DNA of 64,000 nucleotides from Alnus glutinosa (GCF_958979055.1 NC_084886.1:2003001-2067000), one strand, 5' to 3'. Positions 1-23,394 are shown, numbered from the stretch's first letter. The notes: generated by a model from the sequence alone, not told the origin. Numbers and translations: made by a program.

Positions 1-1812
1 GTTCCATTCAAATGAAACAACAAACCCCCCCCCCCCCCCCCCCCACCCCCCAATCCCAAATTTTCTCTCCAGAAAATGGACGTTTGCAATGTGGACTGTA
101 ACGCTATGTTTCTGTACCATTGTCTTGGGTTATGCTGCATGCTATTATTCAACCTGAACTACATTCTCACATAATCTGTTTGGCTACAACCACATGTCTC
201 ATGATGATTGTTAAAACTGCCATTTTTTTTCTAAGCAAAAATTGCTTCTTGTTTATTGAACAATTATGACTATTTTAACTGCTTACTGCTCCAAAGAAAC
301 AAAAAGTTGTTCTGACATTCTCATAAAGTGTCTCGTTCTGCATGTCATTTTTTGGGGTTTTAAACTACGTGTTCTTTGAAGCACATGTAATTTGTTGTGA
401 ACCACCTATCCCTCTGTAAAATTAGGTGCGTTTTTTGTGTTTAAGGTGCAAGTCTTTTTGGTTCTTACAGACTGCAAGTTGTTACTGTAAACTACATGCC
501 TTTGTTATTTTTGGACGCGAGGTTCTTCTAAAATGGATGCCGTCTTAAACTACGTATACATGTTATTCAGGTTTAGACTGTTCTAAATTTTGTGTCTCAT
601 GTCGTTTCTTTCAAATATATGTTGTTTTAAAATCACATGTTGAGAATGTTATCTTTTGTATGGTAATAGAAATGAGATGAAATGAGTGAAATGGAATGAG
701 GTTATGGCTCAGTGTTTTCATGACAAAAATCTATATGAAATACAAAGCAATTCCATGAAGTTGGCTGATTTGTTTACGTTGTGTGGAAGATATGTATCAA
801 AGAGAAGTCTCTGGTTTCTGTAAGAGGATAGGGTTTGTTAAAGCTGTTTCAGATACGGATACCGAGAATCAAAGGCTCGCACTCCAACAACACCAAATTT
901 GCATTACAAAAAGTCGGCATGTGGCTTAAGCTATTGCATAAGCGTTACACCCCAATCCTTGGGAATGCGAAATCCAATGCTACGACACTTTCTCAGTTTT
1001 GGCATCTTACATATTATTGCAAATCAGATTGAGATTCTGACATTAGGCTGCAACTTAAGAGAGGGAGGTTGCAGGGTTCACCAGTAGGGGAGCCTCGCAG
1101 CTTCTCTCTCTTAGGTTGCTTGAATTTCGCTGAAATTGGACAACCCAATTTCAGGGATACTCATTATAAGTGGAATGGGAATAGGTGAAGGGTCTAATTC
1201 GATTAGGTGGTGGGAAGAAAACTGCTCTCGTTGCGCACCTATTGATGCCAAAGAAGAAACTCATAGATCACTTGAGTTGGGATTATTAAAATTAAAATAG
1301 ATACAATTATAAGGCCCTAGAAATAGGAAGTGCTAATTATCCTTCATTCCAAATTTTTTGTGGTGGAGGTAGAAAATAAATCGTAGGCGAAAATCCCACT
1401 TGCACACTTGAGAATGCGTACAGGTGATGGTACATGTGCCACCTAATTGTATAGCTTCTTGGTTGCTTTAAGTCTTCTATGAAAAGGGTATTGCAATTAA
1501 TCTCTTGAAAGATGTTTGTCAAACAATGAACTAGCCGCTAGGTGCATGCCATTATTCTCACTTGATTCCCGAACTATTTGAGTCATTAAACCATTTACCC
1601 AGTAGTTTCCTGAAGATTACACCCAAAGGATTGGGGTCTCTTCAAATTCCCTACCTGAATTACAAAAATAAAGAGGACACTTGTGAGCACTACTTGTCCC
1701 GACTCCCAGCAGGTGAGTCCTAAACTGCGTGCTGTTTTTGTGCGTAAGAAATTTGAAGGGATCTTGATCTGCCCGAAAGCCGACGTAGTCCATGATATGT
1801 ACATTACTATTA
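1..1812. other. Gene-poor left flank, nothing recognised
   Basis: No coding region is recognised here. The start has a run of about 20 C residues (about 25-44). The next 600 bases are AT-rich and T-rich and could be the 3' untranslated or flanking region of a gene outside the window. Open frames near 835-1087 and 1683-1937 are short and match no family known to me. Confidence 0.4.
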
Positions 1813-2184
1813 GGTTGTGTTTGGTAAGAGGGAAATTAAGAAGGGTGGAGAGGGAGAATGTAAAAGAGATGGGATTAATGTTTTCGTTGTTTGGTAGAAT
1901 AGAAAGGAAGAGAAAGAAAGGGGGAGTAGAATTTTAATCCCCCCCCAAACCCCAAACCCCAAACCCCACAAGCTCATCCGGCCAAATATGGGCGTAAAGG
2001 TCAAAGGAAAATGAGGTAGGGGGTATAGCATTTTATCACCCTTACCTATTCAAATTTTCATTGTTTTGACTTCTTCTTTGGGTGGGTAGCAGATTCCAGC
2101 CACTCCTGTTATTAAATCAAACCAAATAATATAATTGTGCACGTGCTTGATGAGTTCAACTGCAACGGTTTCATTTCTATCTTC

Positions 2185-2219
<35 letters not shown>

Positions 2220-2240
2220 TTTTATTTTTTTTCTTTTTTA
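1813..2240. repeat. Purine-rich and homopolymer low-complexity stretch
   Basis: The segment begins with a motif common at ends of plant miniature transposons (TTGTGTTTGGTAAG), runs through a G/A-rich stretch, then a C run followed by three CCCCAAA units (about 1940-1970), and ends in a long poly(T) tract (about 2180-2240). A matching right terminal inverted repeat was not found, so no complete element is claimed. Confidence 0.35.
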
Positions 2241-2266
2241 AATAGATGAGATAGTACAAACAACAG

Positions 2267-2400
2267 GAATAGTCTCCAAGAGATAGCTCAATCGATTGGG
2301 GACCACGCCTCATGAAGCGGAGGTTACTAGTTCGAATCCCCCTCCCCTTCTTATGTGGACATGTCAAAAAAAAAAAAAAAAAAAACAGAAAAACAAGAAG
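2267..2400 (+). mobile_element. tRNA-derived SINE
   Basis: The head resembles a tRNA gene with both RNA polymerase III internal promoter boxes: an A-box-like TAGCTCAATCGATTGGG at 2284-2300 and a B box GTTCGAATCCCC near 2330-2341. A short unrelated body leads to a tail of about 20 A residues (2366-2385). Near-identical sequences flank it: ACAAACAACAG at 2256-2266 and ACAAAACAACAG at 2401-2412, a target-site duplication differing by one A. It is not a functional tRNA gene, because the acceptor arm does not pair and no cloverleaf closes. The family name is not assigned. Confidence 0.7.
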
Positions 2401-2741
2401 ACAAAACAACAGCGAGTCCGAAATACATCTTCAATTCGAAATTGCAAAATTTATTCAACCTAATCACGAGAAAGAGATTTACAATCAAGCTCTTATTAGG
2501 ATTTAAATTCTGACCAAGTAACTGAGCTTTAAGTTTCAGACATTTGGTGTTTTGACCCAAAAGTAAATAACAAACTATATTTAAATCAAGAAACAAAAAA
2601 CAAATGATGTTCGAATTTTGGGCCCCTCTCTTATTAGAAAACAAAGTAAATCAAACTACATTAATGTATATAATATTAAATACATATAGCAACTGAAATT
2701 ATGGCTTAGAAAAAGAAAAAGAAAAAAAACTGTAAGTTTGA

Positions 2742-3441
2742 GGGAAAATTGTATCGTTGGTCCCTGTGGTATGCCATAATTATTTTTCACTCCTTATGAT
2801 TTAAAAAGTTAATGAGAGATCCCTGTGGTATGTAATAATTACAAATCGATCCCTGGCGTCAAATTCTGTTAAATTTTTAACAGATTCCGTCAAATGCCAC
2901 GTCAGCGCCACATGTCGTCATTTTATTGGTGACACGTGGCGCTGACATGTCCAATCTTAATAAAAAAATAAAACTTTATTAAAAAATAAATAAAATACTT
3001 TTTTAAAAAAAAAAAATTAAAATTCAAAAACATAAAAAAAAAAAAGAAAGGAAAAACAAAAATGGAAAAGGGGGTGGCGCGCGGCCACCCCCGAGGCCGC
3101 CGGGGGTGGCGCGCGGCCACCCCCTTTCCCATTTTTGTTTTTTCTTTTTTTTTTTTGTTTTTTTTTTAATTTTAATTTTTTAAAAAAAATAAGTATTTTT
3201 ATTTATTTTTTAATAAATTTTTATTTTTTTTATTAAGATGGACACTTGTCGCCATCTTATTGGCGACAAGTGTCGCTGACGTGTATGGCTAACAGATTCC
3301 GTCAAAATTGTGGACAAAAAATCGACTCAGGGAGTAAAACGTAATTATTACATATCACAAGGATTTCTTATGAACTTTTTAAACTATAGGGAGTGAAAAA
3401 TAATTATTGCATACCACATGGACCAACGGTATAATTTTCCC
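2742..3441. mobile_element. Mutator-like foldback (MULE-MITE) element
   Basis: The two ends are long imperfect inverted repeats of more than 100 bp. The left end starts GGGAAAATTGTATCGTTGG and the right end read in reverse starts GGGAAAATTATACCGTTGG; both continue through GTGGTATGCAATAATTATTTTTCACTCC-like sequence. A perfect 9-bp direct repeat, TAAGTTTGA, flanks the element at 2733-2741 and 3442-3450, and 9 bp is the size typical of Mutator-type insertion. The middle is AT-rich except for a GC-rich palindromic core at about 3070-3125. No transposase frame exists, so it is non-autonomous. It ends about 350 bp upstream of the adenylate kinase start codon. Confidence 0.8.
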
Positions 3442-3789
3442 TAAGTTTGATGAAGGGAACAGCGGTCAAATAATTAAAATATGAAACGCTCAATACTCGA
3501 AGGGAGAGCTGACTAACGGATTGAACAAGCAAATCACCTACCCACAAAAATACCACCACCAAAAAAAAAAAAAAAAAAAAGGAAGAAGAAGAAGATAAAA
3601 TAGAAGAGAAAGAAGATCGAGAACACCTACCACCACCAACCACAGTTGAAAGCTCTGAACAATCCGTCACATCCGTCCTCTTCCTTTTCATAACTTAATT
3701 GGTATCTACGTTTTAATACACAACAACCCAAGCATTGCGCATAAGACCGACCAACCAACCGCTTTGGGCCGGGAAGAGACGCAGAGAGA

Positions 3790-6270
<2,481 letters not shown>

Positions 6271-8075
6271 TTATTTTTTCTTATGTTATGTTATTCACTT
6301 ATATGCAATCCGAGACATTGTCAGATTGGCTGATTTTTCCCTTTCTACCAAAGTTCTATGCCAGGCTTCTAGCTGTTTTCTCCTAGCTTGTTGCTTTTGA
6401 CTTGGTTGCATAATAAGAAGTTCACAGTGAAATTTGTGAATTTTGTGACTATTTTTTGAAATGATTACTCTTTCAATTCCACTATCTTCTTCCAGCAAGC
6501 CTTTGATCACACTGCAGGGCAGCACGCCACTAAATGCGAATTCCAGGTTGTTGTAGTACTTGTTCAATATGCTTATGGCACCCATTGACAATGAAATCTA
6601 AGTAAATCCTATATGCTTATATTTCATAGCATGGAAATGGATAATCAAGTTGGCCTTGTTCTTCTCTCGTTCATATGCTGAGATAAAAAAAACCACCCAG
6701 ATATGTCGGATAGTCTTCGTATGTAGTGTTCCTTTTTCATCCAGGCAGTTTTTGTATCCAAGTAATGTGTGACGATGGGAAATACAGTGGTGATGATTAT
6801 TTATACACAAAATTTCATATATGAATGCAATAACTTTCCCGTTTTACCACGGTGTTGTTTTTGACTGAGAATGTGGTTATCTTTTAGCCTAGCGCAAACA
6901 TTTTATTGTCACAAAATTGATTATCTCAGCTCCTAAATAGGCGCAGCTTCGAAGATACCCGGGTACACACTGGTTCCAGCTTCTGTTTGGAGTAGTGGAT
7001 GCAGGGTGCAAGTTGCTGGGTGAGTGATCCCTTCATGTATCGGATATTGTGAGGAAAACTTGGGAAGGCCTAGCTTGAACTGCGCTCCTGAGACTCTGAG
7101 AGGCCTTTAAAACTTGGTGTTTGCCGCGGTATAGAGAACTGTTGAGGCACCTTTTGGATTCGGGCCCGGTTCTAGTAGAAAAGATAGTCAAGCCCAATAC
7201 TCGCGCCAATCCCTTGGATTGACGGCTACTGTGGCACCAAGTCTTGCAGCAAAAGTGATAGATGCACGGGTGCTCGCGGTATGAGGTGAGAGGGCCCTTG
7301 GGGGTAGTTTACAACAGCAATATGAATAACTAAATATACGAAATAATGATGAAATGCTCAGTAGCATGTCTGTGTGTAGGTGGATATCATTACAATTTAC
7401 ATAGGCATGTTAACAACACAAATGAAATGTTCTGAATGATTCGTCAAACGATATCCCAAACGACACCGTACATCAAATATATATATATAAAATGAGGAAA
7501 GAAATTAGTAGATAAGGGAAAGAAAATGTGACATTTTGACCCGGTGATTGCGGAACAAGACCAACTATTCCCAGGTTCAGCGAGATACGACTAATCTCTT
7601 CCCCTTTCGATACTGGTATTTTTTGGTGATAGTGTTTGAGGGTTTTTGGCTCAAGTATTCTTGAGCACTTGCTTAGCTTGTGTTTAGGTTGTAATTTTAG
7701 TGTTATGATGACTTTTGCGATCTGAGAAAGAGTCCCCCTTGTTTATCATTCAATGTGGTTCAACGGGACTACAATTGTTCGGCGGCTTTGCAACCGTGCA
7801 GCAGCGTTCTATAACAGTCTCTTCCTTGACCGCGTTCGATGGAAGATAGGCACGGTGGGCCCTTTCCGTTGACTTGTGAGGGTGAGCTTGGCCCGTCTCT
7901 TTAATTGGGCTGTCCCCTCATCTTGGTATTCTTTGGGTTTGCAAGAAAATTGCCCCAAAAAAAAAACCAGACTGGAGTTGTTTTCTAATAATTCTTGGAA
8001 TTGGGGTTTCTATAATTGAAGCAAAGCCAAGAGAAGAGAGTGAATTGATATGAACAATGCTTCTCGGGCTATTTG
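6271..8075. other. 3' flank of adenylate kinase and unassigned spacer
   Basis: The first few hundred bases are probably 3' untranslated sequence and downstream flank of the kinase gene. The segment at about 6940-7320 and 7540-7960 is richer in G+C and resembles degraded repeat sequence, but no family could be named. A 60-base stretch at about 7974-8030 recurs in diverged form at about 10250-10318. Confidence 0.35.
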
Positions 8076-8476
8076 CTTCTAACTATGATTGAGCTGAACT
8101 GAATGTAGGTTGAATCATGTGTTCATGATGCAATTGCTAGTGAAAATGGAAATCTGAATTCTAAAGCTTGGAATTACTTTCTATTGGAACCTATTCGATC
8201 GTCCTCCTTAATTGTCTACTTTCAAAATTTCTGACCAGCACAAGTACCTTGGGAGATTCTAAATCCTACTCCCACATCGGTTGCTCTGGATATGGAATTT
8301 TGTGTCCTTCAACCTTTGAACTTGGAAAGAGGTTGAAGTTGATGATATATTTAGAATAAATCTCCTGGTAATCAGTGAGTTTTTCTTTGTGATTGATGAA
8401 CATCTCCTTCGTCTTGTCGTCTTTCTTTATTTTCTGGCTTAAAAGAATGCGAGAAACTTGTAGTAGGGAGCTTTGG
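8076..8476 (+). pseudogene. Broken partial duplicate of urease exon 4 and flanking introns
   Basis: This segment aligns by eye to 14128-14623 of the urease gene, in the same orientation. It has the end of intron 3, the acceptor and first GTTGAA of exon 4, an exon core (TTCATGATGCAATTGCTAGT and following bases), then most of intron 4 up to the GAGAAACTTGTAGGGAGCT stretch. The copy has lost the 5' half of exon 4 after GTTGAA, the exon 3' end with its splice donor, and about 35 bp of intron (source about 14480-14520). It cannot encode urease. It is a local segmental duplication or a remnant of a former tandem gene copy. Open frames inside it are shadows. Confidence 0.8.
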
Positions 8477-8804
8477 AGATAGCTTCTTCCAAGAGAGCTT
8501 TAACGCATGCCATCTACCTTATGGACAAGGAGAAAAAAAAGACAGCAAAAGATACAAAGGAGGAAAGTAACAAAACAATCTCTGAAAGGCTCCTTATTCT
8601 GACTGCTCCTGAAAACGGGAAGGGGGGCTGAAGCTGGGCAGCCGATCAAAACGAAAAGACAGGAGAATTGGAGAATCGCAAAGAAAAGAAAAATGATATA
8701 AATATATCTTTCTCTAGACGGGGCGCTGAAGCACGCGTGAGCCAGCAAGGGTGGGGAGAATTGTCTTTTTCATTCAGAGCAAGCCCGAACGACCAGCTGC
8801 CTTA

Positions 8805-9438
8805 TAGTATTCCTAATAGCCTCATTAAATTTTACTCGCTAAAGTAATTAAAAATTATTTTTCTCTATTTTGGTTAGCCACTTTTTTAAAGTTCTCCTAA
8901 CAGCCTCACCATTTTAACTATTCACTATTTCATTTAAATAATATTTTTCAGATTTCTTTATTCTTTTTATACAAGCAGCTACCATACACCTTCATTTTTA
9001 TTTTTTTTGAATTACATGCACTCTTCATCTTGAGATTAGATCATTACTAAGAAATTCACATAAGTTTTCATTTGTTTTTCAACCAAAATAAAAAAAATAA
9101 AAGATAAATGAAAGAACCACAAAGTTTATGTCAGGGACAAAAAAAATTCATGTCCATGAAATAAAGACATCATCGTGTGAGGGAGATGGGAGATTAGAGA
9201 AGAAAATGAGATAAAAAATGAAAAAGTGTGATGATCATGTGGGAGAGAAATGATAAATAAAATTGATGAGGGAGTTGGCGAGTAAATATTACTCATCAAA
9301 ATTGATGAGTATTTTCACTCACCAAAACTTTTTGGTTAAAGTGGTGAGGCTGCTGGGACTAAATTTTTAGTATTTTCATCAAATTAACTCACCAAAATAG
9401 TTAAAAAATTATTTTAGTAAGGTTATTAGGAATGCCCT
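8805..9438. mobile_element. Non-autonomous TIR element, family A copy 1
   Basis: The left end (ATTCCTAATAGCCTCATT) and the reverse complement of the right end (ATTCCTAATAACCTTACT) form an inverted repeat that continues imperfectly for over 100 bp, with internal inverted motifs such as CAGCCTCACC...GGTGAGGCTG. There is no coding capacity. A second copy of the family, in the opposite orientation and interrupted by another transposon, lies at 60364-62080. Confidence 0.7.
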
Positions 9439-11101
9439 TGCAGAAAAATAGAGGAAACCTATAAGGGAGGAAAAAGGTCTCCTTTCGGTGGGTGCAATTT
9501 GAAGGGAGCTGAGAGAAATTTCTTTGAGATGATTGTTGAAATGATTGTTAAATGTTCTTTATGGATCTACAATTAATTGCTTTGAAATGGTTTTTTGTTT
9601 TGAGATAATTCATACGATTTTTTTTTTATATATTAAATGCCTAATTGTATAATTTGTTATGTTTCGAGAATATTTTGAATGCATAATCAATTTGCAACTT
9701 TAGGGATGTCCTGATCAGTGATGATAGATAACTATACGAATAGAGGACTTTTTGCAAGTCTTCACAATTACAATTGCAGGTCCTTATAATTCAAGCCCTT
9801 CAAAATTTTCATTTTTATTTAATATTTTAACATTTTTTATGAATTCAAACTTTACCTAGTACTTAAAATATTTAACTAAAATAAAAATAAATAAATAAAA
9901 GATTACAAAGTACGTTTAAACTCGTAACCACTTAAATTATGGGTTATCTGAAAAGTATCTAAATTGATGATATTCTAATAATAGAGAGAAATTTTTTGGA
10001 AGATTTGAAAATTTGGGATGGAGGTCCGGTGTAATATTTATGTCCTATTGTACTGCAATCAGGTTAGGGTATATGAGTGTAGGGGATGGCCTCATTTATT
10101 CGAGTAGGTGTTCGGACAATTCAAGCAAGCGGAGCCTTTCCTTTCACTCATATATCTATGTCCAATTGTAATGCAATAAGATGAGAATATTGCACTGGAT
10201 CTTAATTCGATTTTTTTTTTTATTATTTTTTGGCGGCTTAGAGAAGTAGACAAAGTTGTTTTCCAATAATTCTTGGATTTGGGGGCATGGGTTTGCTATA
10301 GTTGAAGTGGAGCCTAGGTATTATTAGGTAACGATGAATTTGTGTAGTCCAAAAAGGAGGTTTTAGGTCTAATATTAATATATTCCAAACAATTTAATGT
10401 GTTGAGCCTGTCTATTTGGGACAAGTAGGTCCTTCAACCTTTTTTTCTTTTAAACCGTTCAAACAATCTAATTTAGGAGATTAAATCTTAATTGGATCGA
10501 AATCATTTATAATTATCTGTTTAAATTTAAAAGAATTCGATCAAGTGATTATAAAACACGACTTATAAAACCTATTTAACCAAATAAGTAGTTGATCAAT
10601 TCAATTTTTATTTAGCAAAATGCATCCCATAAAAAGGTCATATTTCAAAATGACGGCCCAAATTTTTTCAATTTAAAACAAAGAATAGCAGACGCAAAAA
10701 CCAAGAGACGTACACGTGTTGCAAGGAAGTGGTGCTGGACGCAGCATGATATTCGGATCTGAGTGGGAAGCCGACTATAGTTTAAGGAAGGCTTACATGG
10801 TTTTATCAAGGAAAGCTGTTTTGTTTTGTTTTGTTGTGTTGTTCTTTTCTAATCATACTTATTAAACTACTGACAACTCGTGACAGTCATTATCTTTGTC
10901 ACGTTGACCTTATTGATATCCCCATCCAATTTTATCGAACGCCCCGAGAATCAATTTCAGCTTTTAGTGAAATTAATAGATATTTTAGTGAATTACATGT
11001 ATTTCAATTTATATATATTGGGTTACGGTAAGGGGTATCGTGAATGAATATGAAAACAACATATTTTTATTTTATAATTATTTTATAATATTTTTGTCGT
11101 A
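9439..11101. other. AT-rich spacer with minor direct repeats
   Basis: No gene is seen. A direct repeat of roughly 35 bases occurs at about 10039-10075 and 10158-10195 (ATGTCCTATTGTACTGCAAT and ATGTCCAATTGTAATGCAAT). A diverged copy of a segment at about 7974-8030 occurs at about 10250-10318. A 66-codon frame at 10831-11031 shows no recognisable family. Confidence 0.35.
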
Positions 11102-11948
11102 TGCTCCGTTTGTTTCGGCGTAAAATGATTTCCAGAAAATGATTTCGGTATTTTACGGTGTTTGATAGGGGCGAAAATAACGGTCAACGAAAATCATTTT
11201 CGGTTTGACCGTAAAACTTTCTTTTATTTTTGGAAAACGATTTACGATTTTTAAAACCGTAAATCGTTTTCCAAAATTATATTCTTCGTCCTTACACGCA
11301 CGTTTGATATCTGACTGTCCAAATCCTACAATAGTCGGTCGTTCGAAAATAGGCAGCACCGGAATCCGGCATTATCAAGTCATTGGAATAATGCCGGTGT
11401 TGGAATCCGACCACCGGAATTCTGCCGGTTGCCGGAATCCGGCCGCCGGAATACCGCCAGCCGCCGGAATCCGGTTGCCGGAACACCGCCGGCCGCCGGA
11501 ATCCGACCATGGACAGAAACCTGCCGGAACCCGGCCTGATCTGACCGGATCCGGCCACTGATCCGGCCGGATCTGACCGGATCCGGCTACTGATCCGGCC
11601 GGATCTGGCCCAAATGGCCGGAATCCGGCGGGATCTGACCGGATCCGGCCACTGATCCTGCCGAGATCCGGCCAAAATGACCGGATCAGGCCGGATCTGA
11701 CCGGGCCAGGAGGTGTCCTGTCGGAATCCGGCTATTTTGGCCGGATCCGGCCAAACATGTTCGCCGGATTCCGGCGACGGCGACCAGTCGTCGCCGGATT
11801 CCGACGACAGTTGCATTTTCACTTTTCGTAATTTTTTCGTGCGAACCAAACGTCGAAAAATATTTTCGAGAAAATAATTTCTTTTGAAATTGATTTCGTC
11901 GAAAATATTTTACGACGGAAACCATTTTATGTCGAAACAAACGGAGCA
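11102..11948. mobile_element. TIR element with GC-rich tandem core, 3-bp TSD
   Basis: The left end TGCTCCGTTTGTTTCGGCGT and the reverse of the right end TGCTCCGTTTGTTTCGACAT form a terminal inverted repeat of at least 30 bp, continuing into TAAAATGATTTCC. The flanks carry GTA on both sides (11099-11101, 11949-11951). The core at about 11390-11790 is very GC-rich and made of imperfect tandem units of CCGGATCTGACCGGATCCGG type, also containing CCGGAATCCGG-type motifs. The long minus-strand frames across the core arise from this repetition and are not genes. A 3-bp TSD fits PIF/Harbinger or CACTA size, but the ends do not start CACTA, so the superfamily is left open. Confidence 0.7.
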
Positions 11949-12294
11949 GTAGTCTCAATTAGTATTTGATTTTTTTTTAATAATGTTTAATTCAACTCTT
12001 AGCTAAGAATGTTATGTTAACATTGTAAAATAATTATAAGAAAAAAAAATAATGTGATTTATAGTCTTACTCATATAAAATTTAAGATATAAAAATTATC
12101 ATTTTTTTTTTTGCTGTTATTTTTGAAAAATAGCGAAAAATTATTTCATGGACACCAATTTATTAGGGATGTGAAGAAGGAGGAGATTTTGACAGCTATC
12201 CACACTGGGCCCCACCATAAGGTAAAGGGTTGTTGTACTCATGTTGTGAGCTCGTAGTGCAACAGTCAAATCCCAAATTAAAATAATTTTCGAC

Positions 12295-12328
<34 letters not shown>

Positions 12329-12438
12329 GTGGTTATTTTTGTTTTGCCTCTATTTTTAAGGGTATGGCACTATGTGTTTACATTCTGCACAACACGTGCA
12401 CAGTCACAATTATTGGGTAAGAGGGTTGTTTTTTAAAG

Positions 12439-12726
12439 AGTAATAATTCACTATTACCTAAATATACAACTTTTCACCACCTTGTCTATATGGCAAGGTG
12501 GTCCCTCACCTTAATTTATTTTTAAAAAATAAAAAAACTTAAAAGAATAATGATTCACTGTCATCTAAAGATACAACTTTTCACCACATTGCCTATGTGG
12601 CAAGGTGGTCCCTCACTACTTTTTGAATTTTTTTATTTTTTAAAAATAAATTAAGGTGGAGGACCACCTTGCCACATATGCAAGATGGTGAAAAGTTGTA
12701 TATTTAGGTGGCATTGAATCATTATT
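12439..12726. mobile_element. Foldback MITE in the urease promoter region
   Basis: Three copies of one roughly 90-bp module are present. Copies one (from about 12439) and two (from about 12545) are direct; each reads ATTCACT, then ACCTAAATATACAACTTTTC or a close variant, then a short GGCAAGGTGGTCC hairpin arm. The third (about 12630-12726) is inverted, so the outer copies form an inverted repeat. The right edge is about 415 bp upstream of the urease start codon, so it probably lies in the promoter. A poly(T) run (about 12298-12325) lies just upstream. There is no coding capacity. Confidence 0.7.
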
Positions 12727-13140
12727 TTTTTTTAAAAAAAATAAAATAAAATAAAATAAAAATAAAATAAAATAAAAAAAAAAAAAAGAGAAGAAAAGAA
12801 AAGAAACCAATCATTTTTGGAGAAAAAAAAGGTTGAAAATACCACATTAAAAGCACTGAATTTCTCCCTCTCAATGTTGAGCATCGGACCGCACTAGTAC
12901 GGAACAGTTCCAAATCACAGGCTCCTGCTGAACATATCTCCGTATCTTCAATTCCTCAAACACTGATTTACCAAACGATTATTTGTTTACTAGATTTTCG
13001 ATTAAGATAACATAATTGCTAATTCAGTTGCTTAATCATCAAACTTGTTCGCTCTTTCTTAGATTTGAATCTTTTCTTTTGGCTCTGTTTACTGTTTAGT
13101 ACCGCGATAGTGGCATTGACTTGAGAGTGAGAAGTGGAAG

Positions 13141-22034
<8,894 letters not shown>

Positions 22035-22740
22035 GTGTTGGTAATATGTCTGAGCCTCAATCATTTTGTGCTTTAAAACAAAGTTGCTAAACTGAAAACA
22101 AATCATGCTCCTTCGAAAATAAATGAAATAGCACTTTCCTAATCGAGGCCCCTTTTACTGGACGCCTCTACCACATTAGAACACTTGCGCACTGGCAAAT
22201 GCAAAACTCAGTGCTCCCTTCACAATTTGTTTTTGGACCCAATTATAAGTGGCCTCCACCACTTGATTTGTCATCTCAGTTTACCGTTCTTTTTAGACAA
22301 AAAGTTTGTAATCTTACTTTGGCTCCGAATAATTTGTTTCTCGATGGGTTCAATTATGCTGTGTCCCGTGTGCGCCACTAAATGTGTGTCATGTTTCATC
22401 TGCCACTACTAGTGTCATGTCTCAGGCCGAGGCTTAAAATGATCGAATTTGGCTGATTGAAGGAGATTTTGTGTGAAAAAATAAACGGTGGAGATGGGAT
22501 GATTGAAAGAGAACTCCAGTTATTTTTTTACTTAAAACAATCTTTACTAGTACTTTTTTTTAAGGAAGATCTCTAAGAGTTTTCGCACTAGAGACGAGCC
22601 AAATTCAATCACAAAAATGATCTTTTGTTAGTATTTGTTGTCATCAATATTTTTTATTTTATTTTAATGTTACTGTAGCAATCTACACATTTCCCAATTC
22701 CCATATGATAAATCCCTCACCTCTCTGACCTAGAGATTAT
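22035..22740. other. Urease 3' flank
   Basis: The first 100-350 bases after the stop codon are likely the urease 3' untranslated region. No exact polyadenylation site could be chosen; ATAAATGAAA near 22120 and AAATAAACGG near 22478 are possible signals. Nothing else is recognised. Confidence 0.35.
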
Positions 22741-23394
22741 GGTGTGTTTGGGTATTGAATTTTTAGAATTAGAATTGAATTCTAATTCTATTTACAAATA
22801 TCGAGGTAAAAAATTGTGTTTGGGTGTTGAATTTTGAGATTGAAAAATATTATATTTTAATAGTAAGAAATGATTGGAAGTTTAAAAAGTTGTGTATAAT
22901 GATTGGTATTTTAAAAAGTTGTGTGAAATAATAATTTAAATAATAATAATTTATTATATATTGATTATTTAATTAAAAAAATAAATAATATTTTTTAAAA
23001 AAAGTAATTGAAATCAAAATTAAAAATTTTTAAAAAAAAATGAAGGGGTGGCTGCCGGTTGGCAGCCACCCCCAGGCAATGGGGGTGGCCGCGCGGCCTC
23101 CCCCGCTGGCAGCCACCCCTCTGTTTTTTTTTTTTAATTTCTTTTTTTTTTATTTAAATTATTAATATTTTTTAATTTAAATGTGGGACCCACGCATTTT
23201 TTTAGTCAACTTTTCCTGCGCGTGGGTCCCACCATTAATCTGAAAAACAGCATTGAATTTTCTCAAAACTCGGGTCAACATTCGGGTTTTATGCGGGTGG
23301 GTGGGTTTTAAAAAAAATCCGAATGAAATAATTATTCCACTCGGTTGTCAAACAGTTCATTATGACCATCTGAAGTTCAATGAACCAAACAAAG
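22741..23394. mobile_element. TIR element with GC-rich palindromic core
   Basis: The left end (GTGTGTTTGGGTATTGAATT) and the reverse of the right end (CTTTGTTTGGTTCATTGAAC) form an imperfect terminal inverted repeat. The interior is AT-rich apart from a GC-rich core at about 23041-23121 with inverted GGCTGCC/GGCAGCC arms, and an outer inverted pair, GTGGGACCCACGC near 23181 and GCGTGGGTCCCAC near 23220. There is no coding capacity. Confidence 0.6.

Noticed and set aside
835..1087. Two overlapping plus-strand frames of 60-65 codons
   Set aside because: They overlap in different frames, have no recognisable domain, and lack supporting gene signals.
1940..1970. Telomere-like CCCCAAA repeats
   Set aside because: Only three units follow a C homopolymer and the unit differs from the plant CCCTAAA repeat, so it is more simply low-complexity sequence.
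2284..2350. Possible tRNA gene
   Set aside because: Only the A and B boxes are tRNA-like; the acceptor stem does not pair and the segment runs into a SINE body and poly(A) tail with a TSD.
11292..11849. 185-codon minus-strand frame rich in Pro, Asp, Gly and Arg
   Set aside because: It arises from the GC-rich tandem CCGGATC-type repeats in the core of a TIR element; all six frames are similarly open there.
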